DNA of 64,000 nt, from NCBI RefSeq assembly GCF_003129965.1, contig NZ_NRCJ01000008.1, forward strand, positions 1 to 64,000, in the 5' to 3' direction. The translations under genes and the position numbers were made by a program. Of the stretch, positions 7,692-17,304 are shown one piece after another. Source of the DNA: Aggregatibacter kilianii. GTDB lineage: Bacteria > Pseudomonadota > Gammaproteobacteria > Enterobacterales > Pasteurellaceae. The notes below the pieces were generated by a model, which did no database searches, had not been told where the DNA came from, and saw nothing but the letters and a program-made list of their open reading frames with translations. Position 1 is the first letter of the stretch, and each line of letters begins with the position of its first letter.

Positions 7692-9947
7692 TCATTCCTG
7701 CAGCGTTACCACTTCAATTTCCACATTGCTGTGTAAGCCTCGAGGCAACTGGGTTCCTTTGCGTCCGCGTTCGGCGCGGAATTTTTGCAAGTCTTCCGGC
7801 TTCAAGGTGATTTTGCGTTTGCCGGAATGGAACACCAAGCTGGACGTTTCTTCAATCAACAATAATCGCACCAACAACTCGGAGCGGGCTTTCGCGCTGG
7901 CGGACGGAATGGTGACGATTTTGTTACCTTTACCTTTGGAAAGTTCAGGTAAATCTTTTACCGGGAAAATGAGCATTCTGCCGGCGGAGGTGAGCGCCAC
8001 TAAAAGTGCGGTCGGATTTTTCAGCGTTAATGGCGGCAGCACTTTGGCATTTTCCGGCAAGGATATCAGCGCCTTCCCGGCTTTATTGCGGGCGATTAAA
8101 TCGGCGAATTTACAAATAAAGCCGTAACCTGCGTCGGATGCCATGAGTAGCGGTTGATCTTCGTTTTCAATGAGCAGCTGATCGATAGTTGCGCCTGCCG
8201 GCAAGGTGAGTTTTCCGGTGAGCGGTTCGCCTTGTGAACGGGCGGACGGCAAGGCTAGCGGATCGAGTGCATAACTGCGCCCCGTGCTGTCGATAAACAC
8301 CGCCGCCTGATTGCTCTTGCCGTAGGCATGTGCCAGATATTTATCGCCCGCTTTGTAGCTCAAGCCCTGCGGATCAATGTCATGCCCTTTAGCACAACGC
8401 ACCCAGCCCATTTCCGATAAAATCACGGTGACCGGTTCTGTCGGCAACATTTCGTTTTCCGCGATGGCTTTGGCTTCCGCGCGCTCCACTAACGGTGAGC
8501 GGCGAGGGCTGGCGTAGGTTTTGGCGTCCTGCTGAATTTCTTTTTTCAGTAGCGTGTTCAAACGACGTTCGGAGCCTAAAATCTCTTCCAAAGATGACCG
8601 CTCTTTTTCTAATTCTGCTTGTTCCGCCAGCAACTGATGTTCTTCCAGTTTCGCCAAATGACGCAAACGTAAGTTTAAAATGGCTTCCGCCTGCTCGTCG
8701 CTTAAATTGAAGCGCACCATCAATTCTGCTTTCGGTTCGTCTTCGTGGCGGATAATTTCGATCACTTCGTCAATGTTTAAAAAGGCGATCATCAAGCCTT
8801 GCAAAATATGCAAACGGGCAAGCACCTTATTCAGACGATACTGCAATCGACGGGTGACGGTGGTGCGGCGAAAACTGAGCCATTCGGTGAGGATTTCCAG
8901 CAGGTTTTTCACTGCCGGCTTGTGATCCAACCCGATCATGTTCATGTTCACGCGATAGCTTTTTTCCAAATCGGTGGTGGCGAATAAATGCGCCATCATG
9001 GCATCCGTATCCACCCGATTGGAGCGCGGCACAATCACAATACGCACCGGGTTTTCATGATCCGCTTCATCGCGAATGTCTTCCACCATCGGCAATTTTT
9101 TTGCCGTCATTTGCTCGGCGATTTGCGCAATCACTTTGGACGGTGAGGATTGGTGCGGCAACGCGCTGATAATGATTTCGCCGTCTTCTTTCTTCCAGCT
9201 GGCGCGCATTTTAATGGAACCGCGTCCTTGTTGATAGATTTTACGAATGTCTTCTTTCGGTGAAATAATTTCCGCTTCCGTCGGGAAATCCGGGCCTTGT
9301 ACCACGGTTAATAAATCATCCAGCGTGGTTTTCGGATTATCCAACAACATCACCGCCGCATCAGCGATTTCATTGATATTGTGCGGCGGAATATCCGTTG
9401 CCATGCCCACCGCAATACCGGTGGTGCCGTTGAGCAAAATATGCGGCAAACGCGCCGGTAAATATTGCGGCTCTTCTAATGTGCCGTCGAAGTTCGGCTG
9501 ATAATCCACCGTGCCCTGGCCGAGTTCCGCCAACAGAATTTCGGAAATTTTCGACAAGCGGGATTCCGTATAACGCATAGCGGCGAAAGATTTCGGATCA
9601 TCCACCGCGCCCCAGTTGCCTTGTCCGTCAACCAACGGATAACGGTAAGAGAAGGGCTGTGCCATCAGCACCATGGCTTCATAGCAGGCGCTGTCGCCGT
9701 GGGGGTGGAATTTACCCAACACATCCCCCACGGTACGGGCGGATTTTTTGTATTTCGCCGTGGCGTTCAGTCCGAGTTCTGACATGGCGTAAATAATACG
9801 TCGTTGCACCGGTTTTAAACCGTCACCAATGAAGGGTAAAGCTCGATCCATGATGACGTACATGGAGTAATTGAGGTACGCACTTTCGGTGAAGTGACGT
9901 AGTGGCATTTGTTCGATGCCTTCGTAGTTGATGGATTCTGTTGTCAT
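7692..9947 (-). CDS. parC: DNA topoisomerase IV subunit A
   Basis: A 751-residue type IIA topoisomerase subunit, the normal ParC length. The N-terminal winged-helix region contains [13 protein letters not shown], the quinolone-resistance region with wild-type Ser86 and Glu90 in this numbering, and the catalytic tyrosine in [11 protein letters not shown]. The C-terminal half carries the beta-pinwheel repeats ([21 protein letters not shown]). With ParE it unlinks daughter chromosomes. In Haemophilus influenzae parE and parC are neighbours; here a nitrite reductase and a DUF805 gene separate them. Confidence 0.98.
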   Translation of the reverse strand: MTTESINYEGIEQMPLRHFTESAYLNYSMYVIMDRALPFIGDGLKPVQRRIIYAMSELGLNATAKYKKSARTVGDVLGKFHPHGDSACYEAMVLMAQPFSYRYPLVDGQGNWGAVDDPKSFAAMRYTESRLSKISEILLAELGQGTVDYQPNFDGTLEEPQYLPARLPHILLNGTTGIAVGMATDIPPHNINEIADAAVMLLDNPKTTLDDLLTVVQGPDFPTEAEIISPKEDIRKIYQQGRGSIKMRASWKKEDGEIIISALPHQSSPSKVIAQIAEQMTAKKLPMVEDIRDEADHENPVRIVIVPRSNRVDTDAMMAHLFATTDLEKSYRVNMNMIGLDHKPAVKNLLEILTEWLSFRRTTVTRRLQYRLNKVLARLHILQGLMIAFLNIDEVIEIIRHEDEPKAELMVRFNLSDEQAEAILNLRLRHLAKLEEHQLLAEQAELEKERSSLEEILGSERRLNTLLKKEIQQDAKTYASPRRSPLVERAEAKAIAENEMLPTEPVTVILSEMGWVRCAKGHDIDPQGLSYKAGDKYLAHAYGKSNQAAVFIDSTGRSYALDPLALPSARSQGEPLTGKLTLPAGATIDQLLIENEDQPLLMASDAGYGFICKFADLIARNKAGKALISLPENAKVLPPLTLKNPTALLVALTSAGRMLIFPVKDLPELSKGKGNKIVTIPSASAKARSELLVRLLLIEETSSLVFHSGKRKITLKPEDLQKFRAERGRKGTQLPRGLHSNVEIEVVTLQE

Positions 9948-9979
9948 TTTGTTTCAAGTTTAGTTGTGTAAATCGGTTT

Positions 9980-10090
9980 CGCCCGATGGGCGAGTTACTT
10001 TTACTTCGCTACGCTTGCACTTCGTGCCATTGGCAAAGCCAACGTTCAAAATCTAAAGATTTTGTCTTTGCTTCGCCAAAGAAAAGTAAC
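9980..10090. repeat. Intergenic inverted repeat between parC and the DUF805 gene
   Basis: This 183-base gap holds a perfect small hairpin CGCCC-GAT-GGGCG (9980-9992) and outer arms GTTACTTTT (9994-10002) and AAAAGTAAC (10082-10090) with smaller inverted elements between. It resembles the dispersed GTTACTTTTCTTTGG-type intergenic repeats seen in many gammaproteobacteria. No coding sequence is visible. Confidence 0.55.
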
Positions 10091-10130
10091 CAAAAGAAAG
10101 GCGACCCCAGATAAAGTGCGGTCGATTTTT

Positions 10131-10694
10131 TTAGTATTTTGGTGATTGACCATATTGATTTTCATCAGGTTCACCTTCTTGAAATAAAATTTTTAGAATT
10201 AAGAAAATTTCATAAAGCAGAAAAGGTGATATGACATAAACCCAATGTTCATCTAACCATGTAATACCTAAAATATCTGTTTCAAAATATATAAAAATAG
10301 ATAATCTTATAAATAAAATTAAAATAATAAAAAATGGATGAAATAAATAAAAAATCCAATATTTAGACTTGTTCAGGTCTTGTAGCCTTCTTGCTGTAAC
10401 TGATAACAGTGGTGCAATGCTTACGAGTAGATAACAGCAGGTTATCATATGAAAAGTAAAATATGGCTGTTTGATTAAATAACCATTTTCAACATGTGTA
10501 TAAACCAGATTGAAATGTAATAGATCAGAATAAGAGTATATATATTCTTTAATAAATAGTTCGGTAATCTGGAGTCCGGCTGCAATAATTATTGTTAATA
10601 GAAGAAATGCGCCAATCTCTAAGCGCCTTGCTCTTCCTTTGTAGTTAAAACTATTTTGCCAGCAAATTAAAAAATAAGAAATGATAGAATCCAC
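10131..10694 (-). CDS. DUF805 inner-membrane protein
   Basis: A 187-residue protein with the DUF805 signatures: FNYKGRARRLEIGAFLL at the start and VTARRLQDLNKS after the second membrane segment. Four hydrophobic stretches are visible. Function of the family is unknown. The gene is much more AT-rich than parC and the nitrite reductase gene, suggesting later arrival. A second DUF805 gene is at 41714-42121. The 270 bases upstream (10695-10964) are AT-rich and show no gene. Confidence 0.85.
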   Translation of the reverse strand: MDSIISYFLICWQNSFNYKGRARRLEIGAFLLLTIIIAAGLQITELFIKEYIYSYSDLLHFNLVYTHVENGYLIKQPYFTFHMITCCYLLVSIAPLLSVTARRLQDLNKSKYWIFYLFHPFFIILILFIRLSIFIYFETDILGITWLDEHWVYVISPFLLYEIFLILKILFQEGEPDENQYGQSPKY

Positions 10695-10964
10695 GCTTTC
10701 CTCTCAATCATACAGATAAATTCATAGTCGTTTCGCGTAGTCTTATTACTTTAATTTTATTCAAGTCTTTAGAATATTGTTTGCCTTTTTTTTCTTTTAG
10801 AGGTTCCAAAATATTGTATTGAATAAGGCAAAATATAATAAATAATAATGTAATCATTTTAGCTCTATTTCTGTATTTAGTTTTTATTATACTTACATTT
10901 TTTAATATGTATGTTATTAAGGGGAGATCGAAAAAACGTTGTTTCTTATGACCGCACTTTATCG

Positions 10965-12122
10965 TTACTTATGCCCTTTGTGCCCCATCATCATACCTTT
11001 GTGCGCTTCAATTTCATAAGGCACGGGTTGGGGTTTTTGCGGGTTGGCTTCTTTAAAAGGTTCGTTGCTTAATTGACCGGCGTAGATTTCCTTATTTTCT
11101 TCACCTTCCACGATTAAATGTCCGATAGTGCCTTTTTCGGTGGCACGGAAAATGGAGTGGTCGAGAAACGGGTAGATGCCCGGCGCCAGTAATTTAGATT
11201 CCACAATGGTTGCGCTGCCTGAAGGAATCAGGGTGGTTTGCACGTTGTGGTTGGTCAGGCTGCCGCTTTCCACATAAACGGTGTCAAACACACCGCCGAT
11301 TAAGTGGAAAGAGGAAATCAGATTCGGTCCGGCGTTGCCGACGAATAAACGGACGGTTTCGCCCACCTTGGCTTTTAGTGCGTTGCTTTCCGTTAGCGCG
11401 TCCACTTTGCCGTTGAACAGCACGTAATCAGGGCGTTCGTCCACCGCTTTTTGCATGCTGAACGGTTGTAAGCCCGGATCGCCGAAACCGCCTTTGGTGT
11501 AGAACTCGCTTTGCATGATGTAGTATTCGCGATCGACCTTCGGTAAGCCTTCTTTCGGTTCGACTAAAATTAAGCCGTACATCCCTTTGGCTAAGTGGAT
11601 GGAAACCGGTTGGCTACCGCAGTGGTATAAATAAATTCCCGGGTGCACAGCTTTAAATGTGGAGACGGTGGTGCGTCCCGGCGCGGTTTCACTGCCTTCA
11701 GCGGCGCCCATTGGGGCGGAGGCTGCGTGGAAGTCGATACTGTGCGCCATCATGGAACTTGCCGAGTTGGAAAGTTGTAACTCCACGATGTCGTCTTGTC
11801 GCACGCGAATAAATGGCGCGGGAACGGCGTCATTGAGCAACCAGAATTTGAATTGCACGCCGGGCATAAGCTCCATGATTTTTTCAAACGCCGTCAGTTT
11901 TACCACGACTTTTGCGGGATAATTGCGGGCTAAGGGTTTAGGCACGTTCGGTGCGTAGGTCAGTTCCGCCTCAATAACGGGCAACGGTTGATTGGCATCG
12001 GACGTTTTCGTTGCAGTTTCCGCTTGAGCGGCCGGCGAGATTACGCTGAAACCTGCGCCTAATGCGATCGTGGCGATGCCTAAGCTACTGTGTTTGAGAA
12101 AGTCACGTCGTTGCTCGTTCAT
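10965..12122 (-). CDS. aniA: Copper-containing nitrite reductase (AniA/NirK type)
   Basis: A 385-residue two-cupredoxin enzyme reducing nitrite to nitric oxide in the periplasm. The N-terminus has a Tat-like signal (RRDFLKHSSLGIA ... PAAQA). All copper ligands are recognisable: HSIDFH (His for type 1, catalytic Asp, His for type 2), YHC, IHLAKGM, SSFHLIGG and DHSIF. GMYGLILVEPKEGLPKVD is very close to Neisseria AniA. The C-terminal tail MMMGHKGHK is Met/His-rich and may bind copper. It follows parE by 46 bases with a good GGAGG ribosome site and no obvious FNR box in that gap. It is a NO source next to ytfE, which repairs NO damage. Confidence 0.93.
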   Translation of the reverse strand: MNEQRRDFLKHSSLGIATIALGAGFSVISPAAQAETATKTSDANQPLPVIEAELTYAPNVPKPLARNYPAKVVVKLTAFEKIMELMPGVQFKFWLLNDAVPAPFIRVRQDDIVELQLSNSASSMMAHSIDFHAASAPMGAAEGSETAPGRTTVSTFKAVHPGIYLYHCGSQPVSIHLAKGMYGLILVEPKEGLPKVDREYYIMQSEFYTKGGFGDPGLQPFSMQKAVDERPDYVLFNGKVDALTESNALKAKVGETVRLFVGNAGPNLISSFHLIGGVFDTVYVESGSLTNHNVQTTLIPSGSATIVESKLLAPGIYPFLDHSIFRATEKGTIGHLIVEGEENKEIYAGQLSNEPFKEANPQKPQPVPYEIEAHKGMMMGHKGHK

Positions 12123-12168
12123 TTTGTTGCCTCCGTTAATGAGTTTATTAAGGAATTACATGATTACG

Positions 12169-14067
12169 TTAAGCGGTTAAATCCACTTGGTCACCTTTTG
12201 CCTGCAACCAGTTTTTACGGTCTTCGGCGCGTTTCTTCGCCAGTAACATATCCATGGTTTCAATGGTTTCCTGACTTTCTTCGCCTTGGGCTTCAAAAGT
12301 GAGTTGCACTAAACGGCGGGTGTTCGGGTCCATGGTGGTTTCGCGCAGTTGCATCGGGTTCATTTCACCCAAGCCTTTAAAGCGTTGTACGTTCGGTTTG
12401 CCTTTTTTCCCTTTGAGACGATCCAGTATGGCGTCTTTTTCGCTTTCGTCTAAGGCGTAAAACACTTCTTTGCCAAGGTCGATTCGGTATAACGGCGGCA
12501 TTGCCACAAACACATGCCCCTGTTCCACCAGTTTCGGGAAATGGCGCAGAAATAAGGCGCAGAGCAGGGTGGCGATGTGCAAGCCGTCGGAATCCGCGTC
12601 GGCGAGAATACACACTTTGCCGTAACGCAGTTGGGATAAATCGTCGTTGTCGGGGTCAATGCCGAGCGCAACGGCGATGTCATGCACTTCTTGTGACGCC
12701 AGCACTTGTTCCGGCGACACTTCCCACGTGTTCAGAATTTTGCCGCGTAACGGCAAAATGGCTTGATATTCGCGATCCCGCGCCTGCTTGGCGGAGCCGC
12801 CGGCGGAATCTCCTTCGACTAGAAATAATTCGGTGAAATTCAGATCTTGTGAGCTGCAATCGGCGAGTTTTCCCGGCAACGCAGGGCCGCTGACCAATTT
12901 TTTGCGCACCACTTTTTTCGCTGCGCGCAAACGACGTTGGGCGGAACTGATCGCCATATCCGCTAACAATTCCGCCGCTTGAACGTTTTGGTTTAGCCAT
13001 AAGCTGAAAGCGTCTTTCACAACGCCGCCGATAAACACCGCACTTTGACGGGAGGACAGGCGTTCTTTGGTTTGTCCAGCGAACTGCGGATCCTGCATTT
13101 TGAGGGAGAGCACGTAGGCGCAGCGATCCCATAAATCATCGGCGGTCAGTTTGACTCCGCGCGGCAATAAATTGCGGAATTCGCAAAATTCGCGCATGGC
13201 ATCCAATAAGCCTTGGCGCAAGCCGTTCACATGGGTGCCGCCAAGGGCGGTAGGAATCAGGTTCACATAGCTTTCGCCGACGAGATCACCGCCTTCCGGC
13301 AGCCATAATAACGCCCAAGAAACTGCTTCTTTTTCGCCGTTAAACTCGCCGATGAAGGGGTGTTCCGGCAGGGTAACCAAACCGTTCACCGCTTCCATTA
13401 AGTAATCGTTTAAGCCGTCCTGATAAAGCCAGGAGTCTTCGGTGTCGTTGACTTTATCGATAAATTTAATTTCCAAGCCGGAGCATAAAACCGCTTTGGC
13501 GCGCAATAAATGGCGTAGACGGCTGACGGAAAATTTGTCGCTGTCGAAATATTTCGGATTCGGTTTGAAATGCACGGTAGTGCCGGTGGTACGGCGACCG
13601 CAGGTGCCGATAACGGTAAGATCTTCCACTTTTTTGCCGTTTTCAAAGGCGATTTTATACACTTCGCCGTTGCGTTTTACGGTAACATCAACCCGTTCGG
13701 AAAGGGCGTTCACGACGGAAATCCCCACCCCATGCAAACCGCCGGAGAAGGTGTAGTTTTTATTGGAGAATTTACCGCCCGCGTGCAGTTTGCTCATGAT
13801 CACTTCCACGCCGGAAACTTTTTCCACCGGATGAATATCCACGGGCATACCGCGTCCGTTGTCGATCACTTCAATGGATTGATCTTTATGCAAAATCACT
13901 TCGATTTTCGTTGCAAATCCGGCAAGGGCTTCATCCACACTGTTGTCGATAACCTCTTGCGCCAAGTGATTCGGGCGGGTGGTGTCCGTGTACATGCCCG
14001 GGCGCAGCTGCACAGGTTCAAGGTCTTTTAAAACGGTAATTTCGTTGGCGGAATAATTCGTTGTCAT
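12169..14067 (-). CDS. parE: DNA topoisomerase IV subunit B
   Basis: A 632-residue GHKL ATPase subunit, normal length for ParE. Visible are VLKDLEPVQLRPGMYTDT, the ATP-site Asn/Asp motifs (EVIDNSVDEALAG, VIDNGRGMPVDIHP), the lid GGLHGVGISVVNALS, and the TOPRIM motifs LFLVEGDSAGGSAKQ and LADADSDGLHI. It supplies ATP-driven strand passage with ParC. It heads a minus-strand group parE-aniA and stands divergent to ytfE. Confidence 0.98.
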   Translation of the reverse strand: MTTNYSANEITVLKDLEPVQLRPGMYTDTTRPNHLAQEVIDNSVDEALAGFATKIEVILHKDQSIEVIDNGRGMPVDIHPVEKVSGVEVIMSKLHAGGKFSNKNYTFSGGLHGVGISVVNALSERVDVTVKRNGEVYKIAFENGKKVEDLTVIGTCGRRTTGTTVHFKPNPKYFDSDKFSVSRLRHLLRAKAVLCSGLEIKFIDKVNDTEDSWLYQDGLNDYLMEAVNGLVTLPEHPFIGEFNGEKEAVSWALLWLPEGGDLVGESYVNLIPTALGGTHVNGLRQGLLDAMREFCEFRNLLPRGVKLTADDLWDRCAYVLSLKMQDPQFAGQTKERLSSRQSAVFIGGVVKDAFSLWLNQNVQAAELLADMAISSAQRRLRAAKKVVRKKLVSGPALPGKLADCSSQDLNFTELFLVEGDSAGGSAKQARDREYQAILPLRGKILNTWEVSPEQVLASQEVHDIAVALGIDPDNDDLSQLRYGKVCILADADSDGLHIATLLCALFLRHFPKLVEQGHVFVAMPPLYRIDLGKEVFYALDESEKDAILDRLKGKKGKPNVQRFKGLGEMNPMQLRETTMDPNTRRLVQLTFEAQGEESQETIETMDMLLAKKRAEDRKNWLQAKGDQVDLTA

Positions 14068-14136
14068 AGTTATTTAATCAATAAAATCAGGAAACAAAAT
14101 TGCGCGGGATTATAGCAAAAAACAACGGGATTTTTA

Positions 14137-14169
14137 ACCGCACTTTAACGAAAGGAAGGAAAGTGCGGT
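14137..14169. repeat. Inverted pair of DNA uptake signals between parE and ytfE
   Basis: ACCGCACTTT (14137-14146) and AAAGTGCGGT (14160-14169) form a hairpin followed on the plus strand by a T-run. Because it lies between two divergent genes it should not end either transcript, so it may simply be paired uptake sequences. Confidence 0.7.
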
Positions 14170-14251
14170 GGTTTTTTGAGGTGTTTTTCAGTTTTTCCTC
14201 AGGAAAAGCTTGAATCATGCCAAGTGCTCTCCCTCATTTAAGGTATGGGCT

Positions 14252-14265
14252 TTGATGTTAATCAT
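14252..14265 (+). promoter_or_regulatory. Probable FNR box upstream of ytfE
   Basis: TTGATGTTAATCAT matches the FNR consensus TTGAT-N4-ATCAA at 9 of 10 positions. It lies about 100 bases before the ytfE start, a position suited to anaerobic activation from a promoter around 14,285-14,300. Confidence 0.65.
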
Positions 14266-14365
14266 AGAAGCCGAGGGTTTTTATCTAAATCGGTTCTCTC
14301 TTTTTTCTGAGTAGTTTAGTATTTTACTCGGTTTTTATTTATCTTTCATTTTAGGGGGAAATTAG

Positions 14366-15043
14366 ATGTCTTATGCAGATAAGAAATTAAGTGAAATTGC
14401 CGTTTCGATTCCGGGATCTACCGCACTTTTGCGTGAATATGATTTGGATTTTTGCTGTGGCGGCGAAACCCTGCTGGGGGTTGCCGTAACGGCGAAAAAT
14501 TTGGATTTGGCGGAAATTGAAGCCCGTTTAGCCGCATTGCAGGCGGAAAAACAAGCCGATGCCGAACAGCATTGGTTGACGGCGGATTACGCGGAAACTA
14601 TCGAACATATTTTACATCGTTATCATGAACGTCATCGTGCGCAGTTGCAGGAATTGATCGTGCTTGCGGAACGCGTGGAAGCGGTACATGGCGATCGTGC
14701 CGATTGCCCAGTAGGCATTGCGGCGGAATTACATAATGTGTATGCCGACTTAACCAATCACATGATGAAAGAGGAACAAATTTTGTTCCCGATGATCAAA
14801 ATGGGCAATTACGCCATGACAAGAATGCCGATTCAGGTGATGGAGCATGAACATGCTGAACATGGCGAGCATTTGGATGTATTAAAAGCGCTCACTAATA
14901 ATTTAACACCGCCGGCAGATGCCTGTAACACTTGGTGGGCATTGTATAGCGGCATCCAAGAATTTATGGACGATTTAATGATGCACATTCATACGGAAAA
15001 TAATATTTTGTTCCCGAGAGTGATTGCGGAGGGCGGTAGGTAA
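14366..15043 (+). CDS. ytfE: Di-iron iron-sulfur cluster repair protein (RIC family)
   Basis: A 225-residue YtfE/ScdA/DnrN protein that restores iron-sulfur clusters damaged by nitric oxide or peroxide. The N-terminal ScdA domain contains the YDLDFCCGGETLL motif; the C-terminal hemerythrin-like domain offers the di-iron ligands in HRYHERHRAQL, LTNHMMKEEQILFP, MEHEHAEHGEH and MMHIHTENNILFP. A strong GGGGG ribosome site precedes the ATG. An FNR-like box upstream and a nitrite reductase 2.2 kb away fit a role in anaerobic nitrite/NO metabolism. Confidence 0.96.
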   Translation: MSYADKKLSEIAVSIPGSTALLREYDLDFCCGGETLLGVAVTAKNLDLAEIEARLAALQAEKQADAEQHWLTADYAETIEHILHRYHERHRAQLQELIVLAERVEAVHGDRADCPVGIAAELHNVYADLTNHMMKEEQILFPMIKMGNYAMTRMPIQVMEHEHAEHGEHLDVLKALTNNLTPPADACNTWWALYSGIQEFMDDLMMHIHTENNILFPRVIAEGGR

Positions 15044-15070
15044 AAACTATTGCAACAATTTGAAATTTTT

Positions 15071-15106
15071 AAAGCCATTAAATCATCGTTTAATGGCTTT
15101 TTTATT
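15071..15106 (+). terminator. Terminator after ytfE
   Basis: AAAGCCATTAAA, loop, TTTAATGGCTTT then T-run, 28 bases after the ytfE stop. The rest of the gap to 15,400 is AT-rich with a weak inverted repeat (CAAAAG...CTTTTG near 15,288-15,340) and is probably the leader of the adhesin gene. Confidence 0.85.
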
Positions 15107-15400
15107 TCTTTAAGTTATTTGGAAAATAGATATAAGCTTAAAGGTTTTTGTATTGTTTTAATGTTGTTTTGCTTAACGGTTTTAGTAAAAAAATTGTTTA
15201 TAAATTATGCTTTTATTATTTCTTTTTATTATTATTCAAGTGAATAGATTCAATTTTTTTATTAGATTTTTCATGATATAAAATAACAAAAGCAGGGAGG
15301 CTTAAGTCATTACACCCTTCTTTTGCATAATGAAAGTTAGTATTTGAATGATGTTGCTAACTTATTTTTCTAAATTTAATTTCTTTTATTAAGGTGAACC

Positions 15401-17179
15401 ATGAAATACCAATTATTAAAACGTACTGCTATTGCTTTGTTTGTTACCGGTGTTTTTTCTGCGGGTGCATTTGCGGATAATGCTGCATTAGAGGCACAAG
15501 TTGAAAAGAATAAGGCGAATATTCGAGCCGCTGTAGAAACTATGGCGGATGGCTTTTACGCTGCTGCAGAAGATATTGAGCGGTTGACTAAAGACGTCGA
15601 TGGCTTAAATAACAGTGTTGCTGAGATTGTTACCCGTACAAACCAGTTGGGTGACGATACCGATACTTTGATTGATCAAGTCGAAAAAGTTAAGGAAAAT
15701 TACGGCAAATTTAGAGAAGAACATGCCAGTGATTTGCAAGCGTTAGGTGAACACGTTGCTTCAGAGGTTGAACGTTTAACAGATGGCATCAATACTAACT
15801 ACGATGACATTACAAAACTTAAAGAACAAACTCTTGAAGGTTTTAAACAAACACAAACTGCCTTAGGTGCCATTGAAGATAACCACAACGGTTTAGTCAA
15901 TGAAGTTGTTCAGTTAGATCGCAAAGTAGATAACGTGAAAGACGGCTTAACCAAAGTAAATCAAGATGTGGAAAAAAATACACAAGCGCTTCGTGAGCAA
16001 AAAGTCAGCATTGATGCAAAAGCCGGTAAACAATACGTTGATCAAGAATTAGCGAAAAAAGCGGATAAAGCGGCGGTTGATGCGGAATTGGCGAAAAAAG
16101 TAAGTCAAGAAACGTTGCAGGATCACCATAACAGTCTTTTAAATGCGATAAATAACAGAGCGACAAAAGATGAGTTGGGCGAAGTTATTGATTATGTAAA
16201 TGGGATTAGTGAAAATACTGATAGCTTGATTGATGAAGTCGAAAAAGTTAAGGAAAATTACGGGAAATTTAAACAAGAACATGCCAGCGATTTAAAAGCG
16301 TTAGGCGAACATGTTGCTTCAGAGGTTGGACGTTTAACGGATGGTATCAATACTAATTATGATGATATTACAAAACTTAAAGAACAAACTCTTGAAGGTT
16401 TTAAACAAACACAAACTGCTTTAGGTGCCATTGAAGATAATCACAACGGTTTGGTTAATGAAGTGATTCAGTTAGATGGTAAAGTGGATCGCAACACAGA
16501 TAGCATTGAAAAACTAAAAACCACAGCGACCTTTGCTAATGCGGCGAAAGTTGAAGAAAATGCAAAAGCGATTGCACAAAATAAAGCAGACTTAGAGAAA
16601 AAAGCCGATGAATCTGCAGTAAGAAAAGAATTTGACGGTGTCCATGAAGCTACTCAAAAGTTAGAGGTAACAACAACAGAGCATGGTGCTAAAATTGATG
16701 AAAATACATCAAATATTAGCAAAAATACCGCAGCAGTGAAGGCAAATAAAACAGCCATTGAAACGAAGGCTAACAAAGCTGATGTAGAAAATAATGCGGC
16801 TGCAATTGCGACAAACAAAGCGACTGTTTCTACACATACAACCGAAATTTCAAACTTAAAATCTGCACAACAAAATGTCGCTAAGGTTGCCAGCCATAAT
16901 TCCGCCCGTATCGATCAATTAGACAATCGTGTAAACGATTTGGATAAAGAAGTGAAAAACGGCTTGGCATCTCAAGCGGCGTTAAGCGGTTTGTTCCAAC
17001 CGTATAATGTGGGCAAAGTGAATGTGAGCGCAGCGGTGGGCGGTTACAAATCTAAGACGGCTTTAGCGGTCGGTACAGGTTATCGCTTTAACGAAAATGT
17101 CGCTGCAAAAGCCGGTGTAGCATTTAGTACAAACGGCGGCGGTGCAACTTATAATGCCGGCGTGAACTTTGAGTGGTAA
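15401..17179 (+). CDS. Trimeric autotransporter adhesin (YadA C-terminal anchor)
   Basis: A 592-residue surface protein. A signal peptide (ending GAFADN) is followed by a long coiled-coil stalk with heptad-like ...[16 protein letters not shown]... runs and a C-terminal YadA-type membrane anchor ([20 protein letters not shown] ... [11 protein letters not shown]) that should form a 12-strand trimeric barrel. No YadA-type head with AIG repeats is seen, so this is nearly all stalk. A 91-residue block is duplicated in the stalk. Start chosen at ATG 15401 with AAGGTG ahead. It probably mediates adhesion; ligand unknown. Confidence 0.9.
   Translation: MKYQLLKRTAIALFVTGVFSAGAFADNAALEAQVEKNKANIRAAVETMADGFYAAAEDIERLTKDVDGLNNSVAEIVTRTNQLGDDTDTLIDQVEKVKENYGKFREEHASDLQALGEHVASEVERLTDGINTNYDDITKLKEQTLEGFKQTQTALGAIEDNHNGLVNEVVQLDRKVDNVKDGLTKVNQDVEKNTQALREQKVSIDAKAGKQYVDQELAKKADKAAVDAELAKKVSQETLQDHHNSLLNAINNRATKDELGEVIDYVNGISENTDSLIDEVEKVKENYGKFKQEHASDLKALGEHVASEVGRLTDGINTNYDDITKLKEQTLEGFKQTQTALGAIEDNHNGLVNEVIQLDGKVDRNTDSIEKLKTTATFANAAKVEENAKAIAQNKADLEKKADESAVRKEFDGVHEATQKLEVTTTEHGAKIDENTSNISKNTAAVKANKTAIETKANKADVENNAAAIATNKATVSTHTTEISNLKSAQQNVAKVASHNSARIDQLDNRVNDLDKEVKNGLASQAALSGLFQPYNVGKVNVSAAVGGYKSKTALAVGTGYRFNENVAAKAGVAFSTNGGGATYNAGVNFEW
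15659..15931 (+). repeat. Adhesin stalk repeat, copy A
   Basis: 273 bases encoding [18 protein letters not shown] to LDRKVD. Copy B lies exactly 558 bases downstream, in frame, with only scattered changes. Confidence 0.9.
16217..16489 (+). repeat. Adhesin stalk repeat, copy B
   Basis: 273 bases encoding [18 protein letters not shown] to LDGKVD, a near-identical in-frame duplicate of copy A. Recombination between the copies would remove 186 residues without a frameshift. Confidence 0.9.
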
Positions 17180-17257
17180 TTTCCATTAAAAAGTGCGGTC
17201 ACAAAATCCAATGGATTTTGAACGTTGTTTTTTTAATGTTAACCTAGTTTGTAAAAA

Positions 17258-17292
17258 TAAAAACCCGTTTTCATTGAAAACGGGTTTTTTAT
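17258..17292. terminator. Bidirectional terminator between adhesin and ettA
   Basis: AAAACCCGTTTTC, loop, GAAAACGGGTTTTTT. T-runs on both strands serve the convergent adhesin and ettA genes. Confidence 0.9.
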
Positions 17293-17304
17293 GTTGATGA
17301 AATA

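Noticed and set aside
15050-15247. 65-residue open frame after ytfE
   Set aside because: Starts at TTG seven bases after the ytfE stop, runs through the ytfE terminator and has no ribosome site.
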